Origin: an uncultured Acidobacteriota bacterium
GTDB taxonomy: Bacteria; Acidobacteriota; Blastocatellia; Pyrinomonadales; Pyrinomonadaceae
NCBI GenBank assembly: GCA_937859595.1
Contig: CALMAH010000013.1
Location: forward strand, 1-64,000
Reading direction: 5' to 3'
DNA length: 64,000 nt
The notes beneath the pieces are model-generated. The model searched no databases. It was not told where the DNA came from and saw only the letters and a list, made by a program, of their open reading frames with translations. The position numbers and the translations under genes were made by a program. The stretch's first letter is position 1. Each line of letters begins with the position of its first letter. This document shows positions 36,713 through 46,149 of the stretch, piece after piece.

Positions 36713-37849
36713 TTAGCGGATACGCGTCTCGAACGACGAGCGTATCTTTAACTGTTGATTTCTGTTAAGTCGAATGTGCTTGCCTCGTTCAACAACCACT
36801 GCTCCGACACCAAATGCGGCCCCGACACCGGCGCCGACCGCCGCTCCAACCGGCCCGGCAGTTAGCGCTCCTATACCCATACCGGCCCCGGCGGCTGCAC
36901 CTATCTTTATGCCGTCTTCCTTGAGCGTCCGTCTGCCGACCGCCGCGCCTTCGTCATCGACCAACCGCACATTGTCACCGCGGACAGGCATAACTTCGGT
37001 CAATATCGCGGCAAAATTGCTCCACCTGTGCTCCGAGATCACGATTCGGTCAAATGCCAATAGCATTTCAGAACGGCGTTTTATCCTGCCCGGCTTGGTG
37101 ATCCGTTCGATCCGGCCCTCGATCACCGCGCCCTCTATCTCATACGGTGAGACGACCCTTGCTGTGAATCTGTCTCCGACACGATTCTGCTCCGTATTGA
37201 GTTCTTCCTGTATCTCGAGTATCAGTTCAGTGTCTCTCGGGATAATGATTATCGGATCATCATTGGGAACATACGAGGCCTGCCGAATTATCGGCGAAGT
37301 CGGCACAGGTCGAACATCGTTGGCGGGTGTCACGGCCTCCGCCTCTTCGATCTCCTCAACTACGGCCGCAACCACGGTTTCCGGCTCGACCGGCTCCGGC
37401 TCTGTCTCCACCGCTGCAGGAACCTCGACCGCCGGCTCAGGAACGGTTTCGGCTACGGTTTCCGCCGGTTTCTCGATCGTTGCAAGTCCGCGAGGTGCGA
37501 GTCCCGCCGGGACGGCAGATTCAAACGGCCGTTTGCCAAACCCAGTTTCATATCCGATCTCGAAGCCCTGGCGATAGCCGTCGCGATAGTCCTCAAGCGA
37601 ACCGTGATCCTTTTGATATGCCCTGTTCGCATCAGCATATTCCGAATGTCTGGCGACATTTCTTGCCACGTTATCGATCGCGTCGCGATAACCCGCCATG
37701 TAACCATCCGAATAACCGGTTCGATACCCACGATGAAGGGCGGCCCGAGCCTCCTGGCCGTAAACCGTTTGAATAGACAGGGTTACCGAGGAGAGGAAAG
37801 AGAGGGAAAACATTATGGCCAATGCCACAATACTTCTGGTTGACTTCAT
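36713..37849 (-). CDS. Exported protein with GYxxGY repeats, VirB10-like strand region and glycine zipper
   Basis: 378-aa protein from ATG 37849, which has AAGGAGG 5 bp upstream. A signal peptide ends around VYGQ (about residue 31). Residues about 38-105 carry spaced GYRTGYSDGYMAGYRD and YRDGYRQGFEIGYETGF repeats. A Pro/Glu/Val-rich spacer (about 125-185) follows, then a beta region (about 210-310) with IIIPRDTELILEIQEELNT resembling the OB/beta-barrel domain of VirB10/TrbI-type proteins. The C terminus has a glycine zipper (GAAAGAGMGIGALTAGP) before a short charged tail. Location is probably periplasm or outer membrane. Function unknown. Confidence 0.75.
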   Translation of the reverse strand: MKSTRSIVALAIMFSLSFLSSVTLSIQTVYGQEARAALHRGYRTGYSDGYMAGYRDAIDNVARNVARHSEYADANRAYQKDHGSLEDYRDGYRQGFEIGYETGFGKRPFESAVPAGLAPRGLATIEKPAETVAETVPEPAVEVPAAVETEPEPVEPETVVAAVVEEIEEAEAVTPANDVRPVPTSPIIRQASYVPNDDPIIIIPRDTELILEIQEELNTEQNRVGDRFTARVVSPYEIEGAVIEGRIERITKPGRIKRRSEMLLAFDRIVISEHRWSNFAAILTEVMPVRGDNVRLVDDEGAAVGRRTLKEDGIKIGAAAGAGMGIGALTAGPVGAAVGAGVGAAFGVGAVVVERGKHIRLNRNQQLKIRSSFETRIR

Positions 37850-37987
37850 ATAGCCTCCTTTTGATGTCACGGGAAAAGCGGGAAACGTTTTGTCCTCAAA
37901 TGTTTATACAGGAATACTTAATAAATTACAAGAGCTTTTGTGGAAAAAATTAGTTGATAAAATAATTTTTACGGCATCTCCCCGAGC

Positions 37988-38024
37988 AAAAAAAAATGGC
38001 AATGAGCTAGACGGGCCCATTGCC
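37988..38024 (-). terminator. Terminator after the DUF5916 gene
   Basis: Perfect 7-bp stem GGCAATG (37998-38004) / CATTGCC (38018-38024), followed on the minus strand by a run of about nine T. Confidence 0.75.
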
Positions 38025-38051
38025 GAACAGCGTGATCAGGAGGAACTACGC

Positions 38052-40571
38052 TTAATGACTTTTCCTAAAAAGATACGACGCCCTGGTAAAAAATGTTCGC
38101 GAATTCCTTTCAAAGCCGGGTTCGTAATGACCGGTAAACGGACTTCTCCCGTTATAATTAAAAGTATCGTTGTACCCGACGTAAAAGGCCGTACCCGGGT
38201 TTGGCGTCCAGCCAAAGAGAGCCTGTCCCGCATAGCTGTTTCGCGAGGAATCATAGTCCAGCCGCAGCCGGGTGAAAACAAACCGGGAAAATTGATAGGT
38301 GGAGCGGGCGCTTACAATGTCCGTATCGAAGACGCGACGCCGGTTGTCGTTGCGAACCATCCGGCTCTTTCGATAACTCATCGAAACAGCTAACGCATTG
38401 ACGGGCTTTACGTCGCTCCATACCTCAAAATCGAGCTGTTTCCCGGTTCCGGGGTCCTGAGGAGAACCGCCGAAATCAAAATCAAATGCATTGTTTATAA
38501 AGCCCATGAACGCACCGTAAGAGAACTTCTTACTAACGTTTTGATTGATGTTTCCGGATACGAATTGTCGCGAAGCTGCCCTCGTCGGTGCGCCAAGAAA
38601 TGCGCCTTGCGGCCGCGTCGGTGTGCGGGCAAGCCCGAATTCATCTTCGTACAGGCGTTCATACGTGTGTCCGGTCTCGACAAAAATGAAGGTGCTCCGC
38701 TGAAGTGAGAATTGGAAATTTGTCCCGACAAACAATCGCTGCAGCCTGCCATTCCAGTCATAATCTGTGCCGCCATATTGTGCCCACCGAGCATTTATGA
38801 TCGATGCGGCAGGCCTCGATTTTGTGCTGAATCTGTTGAATAAGAACGCAAAATTCGTATTCGTTTGGCGGGTGAAGCCGGCATCTGCACGATAATCGCT
38901 GCTTCGGCCTCCGGCTTCAACGAACCACCCGTGTCTCTCGGTCGAGTAGTCGAGATTCGCGTAGTAGCCGATCCCGTTTCCCGTCCTGTATCTCGTGTAA
39001 GGATTGCCCTGGACTGTCACTTTGCCAAACGTCCCGCCGCCGCAGATCTCACGATTTCGCTGCGCCTGCTGCGGGTCAACATTAGGGTCGAAATATGGGT
39101 CAAAGAAACATCGCCTGGAATTTGTCCCTACAACCTGGAACCGCGAGGTCATCCGGTCACTAAATCGGTAGGTTCCATCAATGCCGCCTACAACATTCCG
39201 CTGTTCAGGAAAGGCTCGGTACGTGGAGAAAAAACCGATATTGTTTGCCCGGCCAAAATCTCTCTTGACTCGAAGCACTCCGAACAATGCGTTCTTATCG
39301 AGAAATTCATCGATCCGCGGCCGTATCGACGGGTCGTTCCTATCGTCTTCGTCATAGTTCCCCGGGGCCTTGTCGCTCGCCGCTAAGAACCCGAACGAGG
39401 TTTTGCCGGTTTTGCCGGTAAGCTTCACGGCGACGTCCGGGTCAACGATCGTCCTTGAATGGAACAATCTCATCGGGGAACTGAATATATCCTGACCCTC
39501 TAGAAAGAAAGGCCTTTTTTCCTGAAAGAAGATCGGAAATCGTTGATTTGTGGTAATTACCGGAGCGTCCGCCTCGATCTCAGCGAAATCCGGATTGAAT
39601 GCGGCGTCCAGCGTAATATTCGGCGTGATGGTATATTTCAGGGTAACACCGATATCGTGTTTGATAGGCTCGTTGACGAAGCGGCCGGGATCGATCATGC
39701 CGGGCTGCAACTGAAATCGTGGAATCGTTCTGACCCTTCGGCCGGTCTGGGACAACGTAATGCTTGGCACTATCTCCAGCGTTCTCTCATACTTGATCTC
39801 GTCAAGCCCGGTTATTTTCCCGTGTTTGATCAGGAATCCGGAGACGTCCCGGTCGTCCGGGAGCCACTGGTTGAATTCGTCGTTGAAGCGGTCTATGTTG
39901 CGTGCTGCGTTAAATCCCCAGACCACCCCCTTCCCGGCGTTATATCGCAACGATTTGAACGGGATCTTGACCTCGACCGACCAGCCCCAGTCTTCTATGA
40001 CACCCTTCGACTCCATTACGATATCGACCGAAAAGTCTGCACCCTGGCCTTCCGTGTAGATGCCGTCTTGCTGAATACCATATGGATTGAACCCTAGAAT
40101 ATATGCCCGGCGCTGGTCATTGAACGTATCAAGCCAAACCCTAACATTGTCTTCTCCAAAGACGTTATCGCGGCGAGCAACGGTCGCGCGGATCTTATCG
40201 GGATCGTCCCAACACTTGAACCCTATGTACAGGTGCTTTTCGTCATAGAACATATAGACCTCGGTTGGGCGGGATGGCTCCGTATTGTATCCGGGCGAGG
40301 TCTGGTAAAAGTCCTTGAAAACTGCCGCGCTTGACCACGCAGGCTCATCCAGTATTCCGTCGATCTTGATCGGCCCCTCAAGTATCGGAATACTGATCGC
40401 TTTTGCCTTTTCAGCCGGGACCGGCACCTTTCCTCCTCCCGTTCGCGGTGCGTCTTCCCTTTCGGCAACCGCGGACTTTGATCCATTTGCCGAAGGCTCT
40501 TGAGATCTTGGTTGGGCGAACAGTGCGGAGCTGAACAGGATCAATAAAAAAGCAAGAAAATATGACTTCAT
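38052..40571 (-). CDS. DUF5916 / CBM9-like outer-membrane protein
   Basis: 839-aa exported protein, signal peptide ending at LFAQ (about residue 20). Residues about 60-240 form a family-9 carbohydrate-binding-like domain with GILDEPAWSSAAVFKDFYQTSP, HLYIGFKCWD and RDNVFGEDNVRVWLDTF. The remainder matches DUF5916: FEIEADAPV-like and NQRFPIFFQEKRPFFLEGQDIF, then many amphipathic strands consistent with a large outer-membrane beta-barrel. Family members are common in Bacteroidota and Acidobacteriota; the ligand is unknown. AGGAGC lies 5 bp before the ATG. Confidence 0.88.
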   Translation of the reverse strand: MKSYFLAFLLILFSSALFAQPRSQEPSANGSKSAVAEREDAPRTGGGKVPVPAEKAKAISIPILEGPIKIDGILDEPAWSSAAVFKDFYQTSPGYNTEPSRPTEVYMFYDEKHLYIGFKCWDDPDKIRATVARRDNVFGEDNVRVWLDTFNDQRRAYILGFNPYGIQQDGIYTEGQGADFSVDIVMESKGVIEDWGWSVEVKIPFKSLRYNAGKGVVWGFNAARNIDRFNDEFNQWLPDDRDVSGFLIKHGKITGLDEIKYERTLEIVPSITLSQTGRRVRTIPRFQLQPGMIDPGRFVNEPIKHDIGVTLKYTITPNITLDAAFNPDFAEIEADAPVITTNQRFPIFFQEKRPFFLEGQDIFSSPMRLFHSRTIVDPDVAVKLTGKTGKTSFGFLAASDKAPGNYDEDDRNDPSIRPRIDEFLDKNALFGVLRVKRDFGRANNIGFFSTYRAFPEQRNVVGGIDGTYRFSDRMTSRFQVVGTNSRRCFFDPYFDPNVDPQQAQRNREICGGGTFGKVTVQGNPYTRYRTGNGIGYYANLDYSTERHGWFVEAGGRSSDYRADAGFTRQTNTNFAFLFNRFSTKSRPAASIINARWAQYGGTDYDWNGRLQRLFVGTNFQFSLQRSTFIFVETGHTYERLYEDEFGLARTPTRPQGAFLGAPTRAASRQFVSGNINQNVSKKFSYGAFMGFINNAFDFDFGGSPQDPGTGKQLDFEVWSDVKPVNALAVSMSYRKSRMVRNDNRRRVFDTDIVSARSTYQFSRFVFTRLRLDYDSSRNSYAGQALFGWTPNPGTAFYVGYNDTFNYNGRSPFTGHYEPGFERNSRTFFTRASYLFRKSH

Positions 40572-40723
40572 TGATGCTCCTATTGCTGGTCAAACGATCG
40601 GCTCGCACATATCGCAGTTGTGAGCGCGGTGCAAACCGTCAACCCTCTTACGCTTCTGGCGGGCGCAAGTTCATATATTTAAACGTAAAACCGTGTACGA
40701 TCCGGACAAAAGATGTGAGTCCC

Positions 40724-42547
40724 TTATGGCGCATTGATCGCGGAAAGCCGGCGCAATTGGAGATCGCCGCCAGCAAACCGGAAATCATAGGTGGGGCCGC
40801 CGTTCCCGAGAATTATCTCGCTTTCGTTGTTCCGACGAACGGCGATATCATCTGCCCTTACGCCGGTATTGGAGAGAATTTTGGCATTAAGACCGTCCGG
40901 AATTGTAAAAGTAACGGTTCCGCCATCGGAAACCGAGCGTATCGCGGAAAAATCGCCCTCGATCATGGAATCAGAGTTGCCGATGTCCATTTCGAGATCG
41001 CCCTTGAATCCCAGTATGCGGAGACGGCCGTCTGGAAGGCTTACTGTCAGTCGTCCGGCCGCGTCTCGCACATCTATCTGCTCTGATTGGCCCTTTAGTG
41101 TCAGATCACCGGAGACCCCTGTAACGCGTATTGAACGGTCGGTCGAGATCTCGACATTTGTATTTCGCGGCACGTACAGCTCAAGACGAACGGGCGCCTT
41201 GCCGCCTCTCTCGCCCGCAAACGAACCCCTCCGGTCATCTACCTTAAATTCGAACCTTTCCTCATCGCGACTTTCCGAGAAGCCGATCGAGCCATCGTCA
41301 AAGCCGGAAATGGTCTCTGAAACCGAATATCTGACCTCGCCGCGATCCCATGAACGGACGCTTACGTCGCAACCCCGACCGTCCACAACTACCGTCGGGG
41401 TCCCTTTTACCGAATGGACGCCAGATCGATGTTTTACGATTGGCCCACGTGAAGACCAGTTGTGATCCTTCATCCACTCGACCGACCCAACACCCGCGGC
41501 CACGCTTTCGGCGATCAACTTGCTGAGTTCCTCGACAGAAACGCCAACTTTCAGCTTCTCCAACTCCTTTAACTTTTCCAACTGCTCGACCCTAATCCGA
41601 CCGGCCTGTGCCGCGGTCCTGCGAGCTTCGGAGATGGCTCGAGCTATTTCTTCATCCAGCTTTGTCGCGTCGATCCGCGTCGCGGCCGCTGCCCCGCCGA
41701 GATCAATTGCCTGGTTTGGCGATCCTCCGTCTTTCTTTCGGAGTATCGTGAGGGCGCCGTTCACGCTGTTAAGCCTTATCTGTGCGTCACCAGAGCCAAT
41801 TCGGCCATGCAGGTCTTGTCCTACATATCTCCCCTTTCTAACGTCGAGGCCGAGATCTGTTTTGATCTGGCCGTGCAGTGTGTCCGCCCTGAGCGTTGCG
41901 TTCACGTCTGACGGCAGCGAAAGTTCAACTCGTCCGTTCACAGTAGTAAGCGAGATCCGAGAAGTGCTCTGAACGCGACTAAAATCGGCCTTGACCAGGC
42001 CATTTACGGTTTCGATCTGGGCATTGCCTTCGAGATCAGATGCTATCACGTCGCCGTTCACGACCGAGATCCGGGTTGAATTGGTGAAGTTTGAAACCGA
42101 AACGGTCCCGTTTACTGTTTCGATCTTGTTTAGATCGGCGTTACGGGGAACATGCAGCTTATAACGGACCTCAAGTCGGCTATTTCGATTCCGCTCGGTT
42201 CCGCCTCTCCGCCAGTTTTCGAATTCCGTACTTACTCTGATCGTGTCCGGCCGGGAGTCAACTCGGATCTCGGCACTTCGAAGAGTCTCCGCCGAGTCGG
42301 CGATCTTTACCGCATCAACTCTTACTTCATTACGATCCCAGGCAGTTATTTCGATAGATCCGTTTAAGTTCGAGACGCTCACTCGGCCATTGGAAGAAAG
42401 AGGATAGCTCTGGTCAAAGGTCTCGGTAACATCTTGACTGATCTCAATAACGGTATTCGGGTTTTGGTCGGGTTGAAACCGATCAGCCGGGCTTTCCACC
42501 GCTGCCATTGCTATACCTGCTATCAACATTGAATAAAGCCAACTCAT
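40724..42547 (-). CDS. DUF4097 beta-strand repeat protein
   Basis: About 607-aa exported protein. ATG 42547 is preferred because GGAG lies about 8 bp upstream; the ATG 15 bp earlier has no ribosome site. A short signal segment is followed by two blocks of repetitive beta-helix-like strands of the DUF4097 adhesin-like family: block 1 (about 45-275) contains GRVSVSNLNGSIEITAWDRNEV, NKIETVNGTVSVSNF and SLTTVNGRVELSLPS; block 2 (about 375-600) contains VDGRGCDVSVRSWDRGEVRY. They are separated by a charged helical hinge (about 295-365, EQLEKLKELEKLKV). Function unknown; possibly envelope. Confidence 0.82.
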   Translation of the reverse strand: MSWLYSMLIAGIAMAAVESPADRFQPDQNPNTVIEISQDVTETFDQSYPLSSNGRVSVSNLNGSIEITAWDRNEVRVDAVKIADSAETLRSAEIRVDSRPDTIRVSTEFENWRRGGTERNRNSRLEVRYKLHVPRNADLNKIETVNGTVSVSNFTNSTRISVVNGDVIASDLEGNAQIETVNGLVKADFSRVQSTSRISLTTVNGRVELSLPSDVNATLRADTLHGQIKTDLGLDVRKGRYVGQDLHGRIGSGDAQIRLNSVNGALTILRKKDGGSPNQAIDLGGAAAATRIDATKLDEEIARAISEARRTAAQAGRIRVEQLEKLKELEKLKVGVSVEELSKLIAESVAAGVGSVEWMKDHNWSSRGPIVKHRSGVHSVKGTPTVVVDGRGCDVSVRSWDRGEVRYSVSETISGFDDGSIGFSESRDEERFEFKVDDRRGSFAGERGGKAPVRLELYVPRNTNVEISTDRSIRVTGVSGDLTLKGQSEQIDVRDAAGRLTVSLPDGRLRILGFKGDLEMDIGNSDSMIEGDFSAIRSVSDGGTVTFTIPDGLNAKILSNTGVRADDIAVRRNNESEIILGNGGPTYDFRFAGGDLQLRRLSAINAP

Positions 42548-42671
42548 AAATATGATCTCCATATGAAATTAACGGATTGTCCCGCTTCTAAAGCAGATAC
42601 ACCGGCACGCGTCTCAATGTGACAATTTTTTTTGATTATATGCGTCGTAAGAGGGTTGTAAGATAACCGGG

Positions 42672-42699
42672 TCGCTGATAGTTCTCGCTGATCGCTGTT
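42672..42699 (+). promoter_or_regulatory. Direct repeats upstream of the PHP gene
   Basis: TCGCTGAT at 42672-42679 and 42685-42692, plus a third TCGCTG at 42692-42697, about 70-95 bp before the PHP gene start and in the divergent spacer with the DUF4097 gene. Could be an operator; no regulator is assigned. Confidence 0.3.
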
Positions 42700-42766
42700 G
42701 CATTTACAATGTGCATCCGATTTGTTAAGTTATAGCGTTTGGTCGGAGTGTTTCTCTGGGGGAAGT

Positions 42767-43993
42767 ATGAACCTTACAAAAACACGACTTCATATCATGA
42801 AAAACGCATCTGAACTGCCTGGCAAAGGCAAAACGGGCGTTTCGCTTCACTGTCATACGGAGCATTCGAAAGAGATGCTTGATTTTCTTCCCCATTACGC
42901 TGAGAAACTCCCGATCATTGCCCAATTTTGGAGAAGAGAGCGTAAGAATTATATCAAGCGGGAAGGGCGTGGGATCGACTTTTCTACCGCACATTGGTCG
43001 CCGCCATTGTCCGCGAAAGACGTGTACGACATCGAAAAACGGCAGATCAACGATGCCGGGTTAGACGCGATCATTTCTTTAACTGACCACGACAGCATTG
43101 AGGCCAATCTCATCGTAAATGAGGCCGCTCCCGAAGAATCGGCCCCCATTTCGATGGAATGGACGGTTCCTTATGAATATGGTTTCTTTCATGTCGGTGT
43201 TCACAACCTGCCGAAAGATCGGGCGATAGATATTACTAAGACACTTCTGGATTTTACGTTCGTCGAAGAAAATCAGACCAATGAACGCTTAACGGAGCTA
43301 CTGGATATGCTCTGGGAAATGCCCGGGGTCTTGGTTGTTTTGAACCATCCATTATGGGACATTGAACTGGTTGGGCAGGAACGTCATGAAGAACTTCTAA
43401 GGAACTTTATTAGGACTCACGGACGGTGGATCCACGCGTTTGAGATCAATGGATTCCGTTCTTGGTCGGAGAATAAAGCTGTTATCGAAATGGCAGAATC
43501 GCTTGGGATCCCGATCGCTACCGGCGGCGATCGCCACGGGTGCAAGCCGAACACAGTGATAAATCTCACTAACGCGGACACTTTCGAGGGGTTCGTGGAC
43601 GAGATCCGCAATGAGAAGCGCAGCGAGGTTGTCTTGATGCCGGAATATAAGCACCCGCTTCACTGGCGCCAGATGCAGTCCTTTTCCGAGATCCTTAAGT
43701 TTTATCCTGAGTTTCGAGAAGGCCGGAAGAAATGGTTCGATCGGGTTCACTTTGATATTGGTGACGGGCACGGTGTTCGTCCACTTTCGGTTCACTGGGA
43801 ACGCGGTGGTCCGGCTTGGCTTAGGGTAGCCATATGGACGCTCGGCGTGCTCGGCGGGCCGCGAATGCGGCCGATCTTCCGGGTGGTTAGGAAGAAGGCG
43901 GACAGGGTTCCGAGAGATGTTTCTAAGGCCGAGTTTGATATTAGGCCGATGGACGAGATCATTCCGGAGCTCTCAACCGGGTCACCTGCCTAG
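42767..43993 (+). CDS. PHP-domain metal-dependent phosphoesterase
   Basis: 408-aa protein from ATG 42767 (GGGGGAAG immediately upstream). It has the four PHP motifs: SLHCHTEHS (His28, His30, His33), LTDHDSIE, LNHPLWD and GGDRHG, all with metal-binding His/Asp. The family hydrolyses phosphate esters using a trinuclear metal site. There is an inserted region between motifs I and II (IIAQFWRRERKNYIKREGRG) and a basic C terminus. It begins a plus-strand run with two glycosyltransferases and betaine-lipid enzymes, so a lipid or sugar phosphate is a reasonable guess for substrate. Confidence 0.85.
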   Translation: MNLTKTRLHIMKNASELPGKGKTGVSLHCHTEHSKEMLDFLPHYAEKLPIIAQFWRRERKNYIKREGRGIDFSTAHWSPPLSAKDVYDIEKRQINDAGLDAIISLTDHDSIEANLIVNEAAPEESAPISMEWTVPYEYGFFHVGVHNLPKDRAIDITKTLLDFTFVEENQTNERLTELLDMLWEMPGVLVVLNHPLWDIELVGQERHEELLRNFIRTHGRWIHAFEINGFRSWSENKAVIEMAESLGIPIATGGDRHGCKPNTVINLTNADTFEGFVDEIRNEKRSEVVLMPEYKHPLHWRQMQSFSEILKFYPEFREGRKKWFDRVHFDIGDGHGVRPLSVHWERGGPAWLRVAIWTLGVLGGPRMRPIFRVVRKKADRVPRDVSKAEFDIRPMDEIIPELSTGSPA

Positions 43994-44071
43994 CGGCCTG
44001 TTCGCCAAGGCCAATTTAATTCTTTTTCGACGGCGGTCTCCGGCCGCCTTTATAGTTTTGAAGCAGAAATT

Positions 44072-45280
44072 GTGAACAATCCGCCTAGAGTAGCATTTTT
44101 CCCTGATTCGTATCTGGAGGTGAACGGCGCGGCAATGACCTGCCAGCGTCTTACAGATTTCGCTCGGAGAAACGACTTTCCTTATTTGGTGGTTCATGCC
44201 GGCAAGAAGAACGATCGTTGGGACGAAGGATCGGTTCGGTATTTGTCGCTAAAGAGATCACCGCTCTCCTTTGCTCTCGACGAGGAGCTCGCTTACGACC
44301 CGCTTTTCCATCGACATACCGGAAAGGTCCTTCGTGAACTCGTTGAGTTCAAACCCGATGTCCTGCACATAACCGGGCTCAATGACGTAAGCATCATCGG
44401 GGCTTACCTTGCATGGAAGTTACAAATGCCCCTGATCGGCTCCTGGCACACTAACGTTCATGAGTTCGGAGCTCAGCGGCTTCGTCGAATTTTCAAATTT
44501 CTCCCTCAAAAGCAGCTTGACGGTCTGGTTGGGTTCGCAGAGAGAAAGATCCTTGACGGTGCCGTACTTTACTACAAGATGCCGAAGGTGGTTCTGTCGC
44601 CTAATCAGGAACTTGTAGACCTGCTCGGCAAAGGTACGAATAGGAGTTCTTTTCTAATGGGTCGAGGCGTTGACACTGACGTTTTTACTCCCGAGCGACG
44701 GACCGTAAACGATGACATTGTCAGGATCGGATTCGTTGGACGTCTGAGAGCGGAGAAAAACGTCCGCCGATTGGTCGACGTCGAATCAGAACTTATCAAA
44801 CGAGGACGAAATGGTTTCAAATTCCTGATCGTCGGCGAAGGGAACGAACGCGAATTTCTCCAGCGCAAGCTTCAAAGTGCGGAGTTCACAGGGTTTCTCG
44901 AAGGCGAGCAACTTTCGGAAGCTTACGCGAATATGGATATCTTCCTTTTCCCTTCCGAGACGGATGCGTTTGGGAACGTAGCACAGGAAGCGACCGCTTC
45001 AGGTGTGGTCCCGATAGTTTCTGACAAGGGAGGGCCAAAGTTCATTGTGAAGCACGGTGAGACAGGATTCGTCGCGAGCAGCTTGGAAGACTATGCTGAT
45101 TATACAGCCAAACTATTGGACGACCGGGATCTCTTAAATAGTATGCGAGTTGCGGCGCGTGAAAGCTCTCTTGAAAAGTCGTGGGATTCGATCTTCGAGG
45201 GAGTGTATAGAGCCTACGATGAAACGATCCGCCTTGCAAAAAGTCGTAAGTCTAAACAGGGAGACGACAGCGAAACGTGA
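44072..45280 (+). CDS. GT4-family glycosyltransferase
   Basis: 402-aa GT-B fold glycosyltransferase, starting at GTG. The N-terminal acceptor domain shows PDSYLEVNGAAMTCQRL, close to diacylglycerol- or mannosyl-type GT4 enzymes, and DVLHITGLNDVSIIGAYLAW with SWHTNVHEFG. The C-terminal donor domain has GFVGRLRAEKNVRRLVD and the E-X7-E region FPSETDAFGNVAQEATASG. It should transfer a sugar from a nucleotide donor to a lipid or glycan acceptor. The stop overlaps the next GTG start by 4 bp. Confidence 0.9.
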   Translation: MNNPPRVAFFPDSYLEVNGAAMTCQRLTDFARRNDFPYLVVHAGKKNDRWDEGSVRYLSLKRSPLSFALDEELAYDPLFHRHTGKVLRELVEFKPDVLHITGLNDVSIIGAYLAWKLQMPLIGSWHTNVHEFGAQRLRRIFKFLPQKQLDGLVGFAERKILDGAVLYYKMPKVVLSPNQELVDLLGKGTNRSSFLMGRGVDTDVFTPERRTVNDDIVRIGFVGRLRAEKNVRRLVDVESELIKRGRNGFKFLIVGEGNEREFLQRKLQSAEFTGFLEGEQLSEAYANMDIFLFPSETDAFGNVAQEATASGVVPIVSDKGGPKFIVKHGETGFVASSLEDYADYTAKLLDDRDLLNSMRVAARESSLEKSWDSIFEGVYRAYDETIRLAKSRKSKQGDDSET

Positions 45281-46149
45281 ATATTCGCAGCGAGGCATAT
45301 TCGGCAGCTGATGCGGTATCCGAGCAGAACACCATGATGATCGAGAAGATGGCCAGCGGCGAACCTGGGCTTGCCGTTCCGGCAACGACGATCTCCTCCG
45401 CGACAAGCGTTTTGTGGAACGAACCGTCGCGTTTTATTCGTTACTGGAACTACAAAGGTGCCATTCTCAGCGGTGTCCTTCGAGCGCCGATCTTCTTTGC
45501 AACGTATCTGATAGGTAAGGAGACCCTCCGCCTTGCCCTCGCCGCAGCTATGGTTCAATTCTTGTTTCGCTTCGCATTTGCAGGCGTCGGGGGTGCATTG
45601 ATCCAGGCTTACCGTCACGTGGAGCCTCCGTGGAAGGCCCTTGCGGCAATACTCATATTGGTACCGACGGTGAGTCACGCGATCGAGATCGTTATTCAGA
45701 TCGCGTTTGGGTATCTGACAGGCACTCAGAACTTGACCGATCAGGCGATACTCCGTTCGGTCTGTGTCTCGATCATTTCGGCTCTTTTCACACTTTTTGC
45801 TATGCGAAGAGGGATAATGATCGTCGGTGAATCTGAGAGCAAATCTCTGATCAGCGACATCTCGCAGTTGCCAAGAGTAATATTTTACTTCATCGCATTC
45901 ATACCTAATGAGATCACCGGAATGTTGAGGAGGGGTGCGTTCCTCGCGGCCTTGCTCGTGTTTGCCGGATTTGGGATCTTTTCCCAGCTTCTCGTTTGGG
46001 CCATAACCAACAAGGCGTCCTGGACCTATGGAGGTGGTAAGGATCTTGGGCTTTTGAAGTATTGGGGTGTTTGCGGAATGCTGCTGCTATTGTTCAGTAT
46101 TTTTCTTTCAGGCATTGTTCACATGAAGAGGAGGAAGCAAGAAGAGTGA
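45277..46149 (+). CDS. Polytopic membrane protein of unknown function
   Basis: 290-aa membrane protein with about five to six helices (around 65-90, 105-125, 150-170, 195-215 and 250-280) and a soluble N terminus. GTG start overlapping the previous stop (GTGA). No family recognised. It is sandwiched between and translationally coupled to two GT4 glycosyltransferases, so it probably acts with them, for example as a flippase or a platform. That role is inferred from location only. Confidence 0.75.
   Translation: MNIRSEAYSAADAVSEQNTMMIEKMASGEPGLAVPATTISSATSVLWNEPSRFIRYWNYKGAILSGVLRAPIFFATYLIGKETLRLALAAAMVQFLFRFAFAGVGGALIQAYRHVEPPWKALAAILILVPTVSHAIEIVIQIAFGYLTGTQNLTDQAILRSVCVSIISALFTLFAMRRGIMIVGESESKSLISDISQLPRVIFYFIAFIPNEITGMLRRGAFLAALLVFAGFGIFSQLLVWAITNKASWTYGGGKDLGLLKYWGVCGMLLLLFSIFLSGIVHMKRRKQEE

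Noticed and set aside
42563-42766. Pho box upstream of the lipid locus
   Set aside because: No paired CTGTCAT-like 7-mers at 11-bp spacing. A single GTGACA is not enough.
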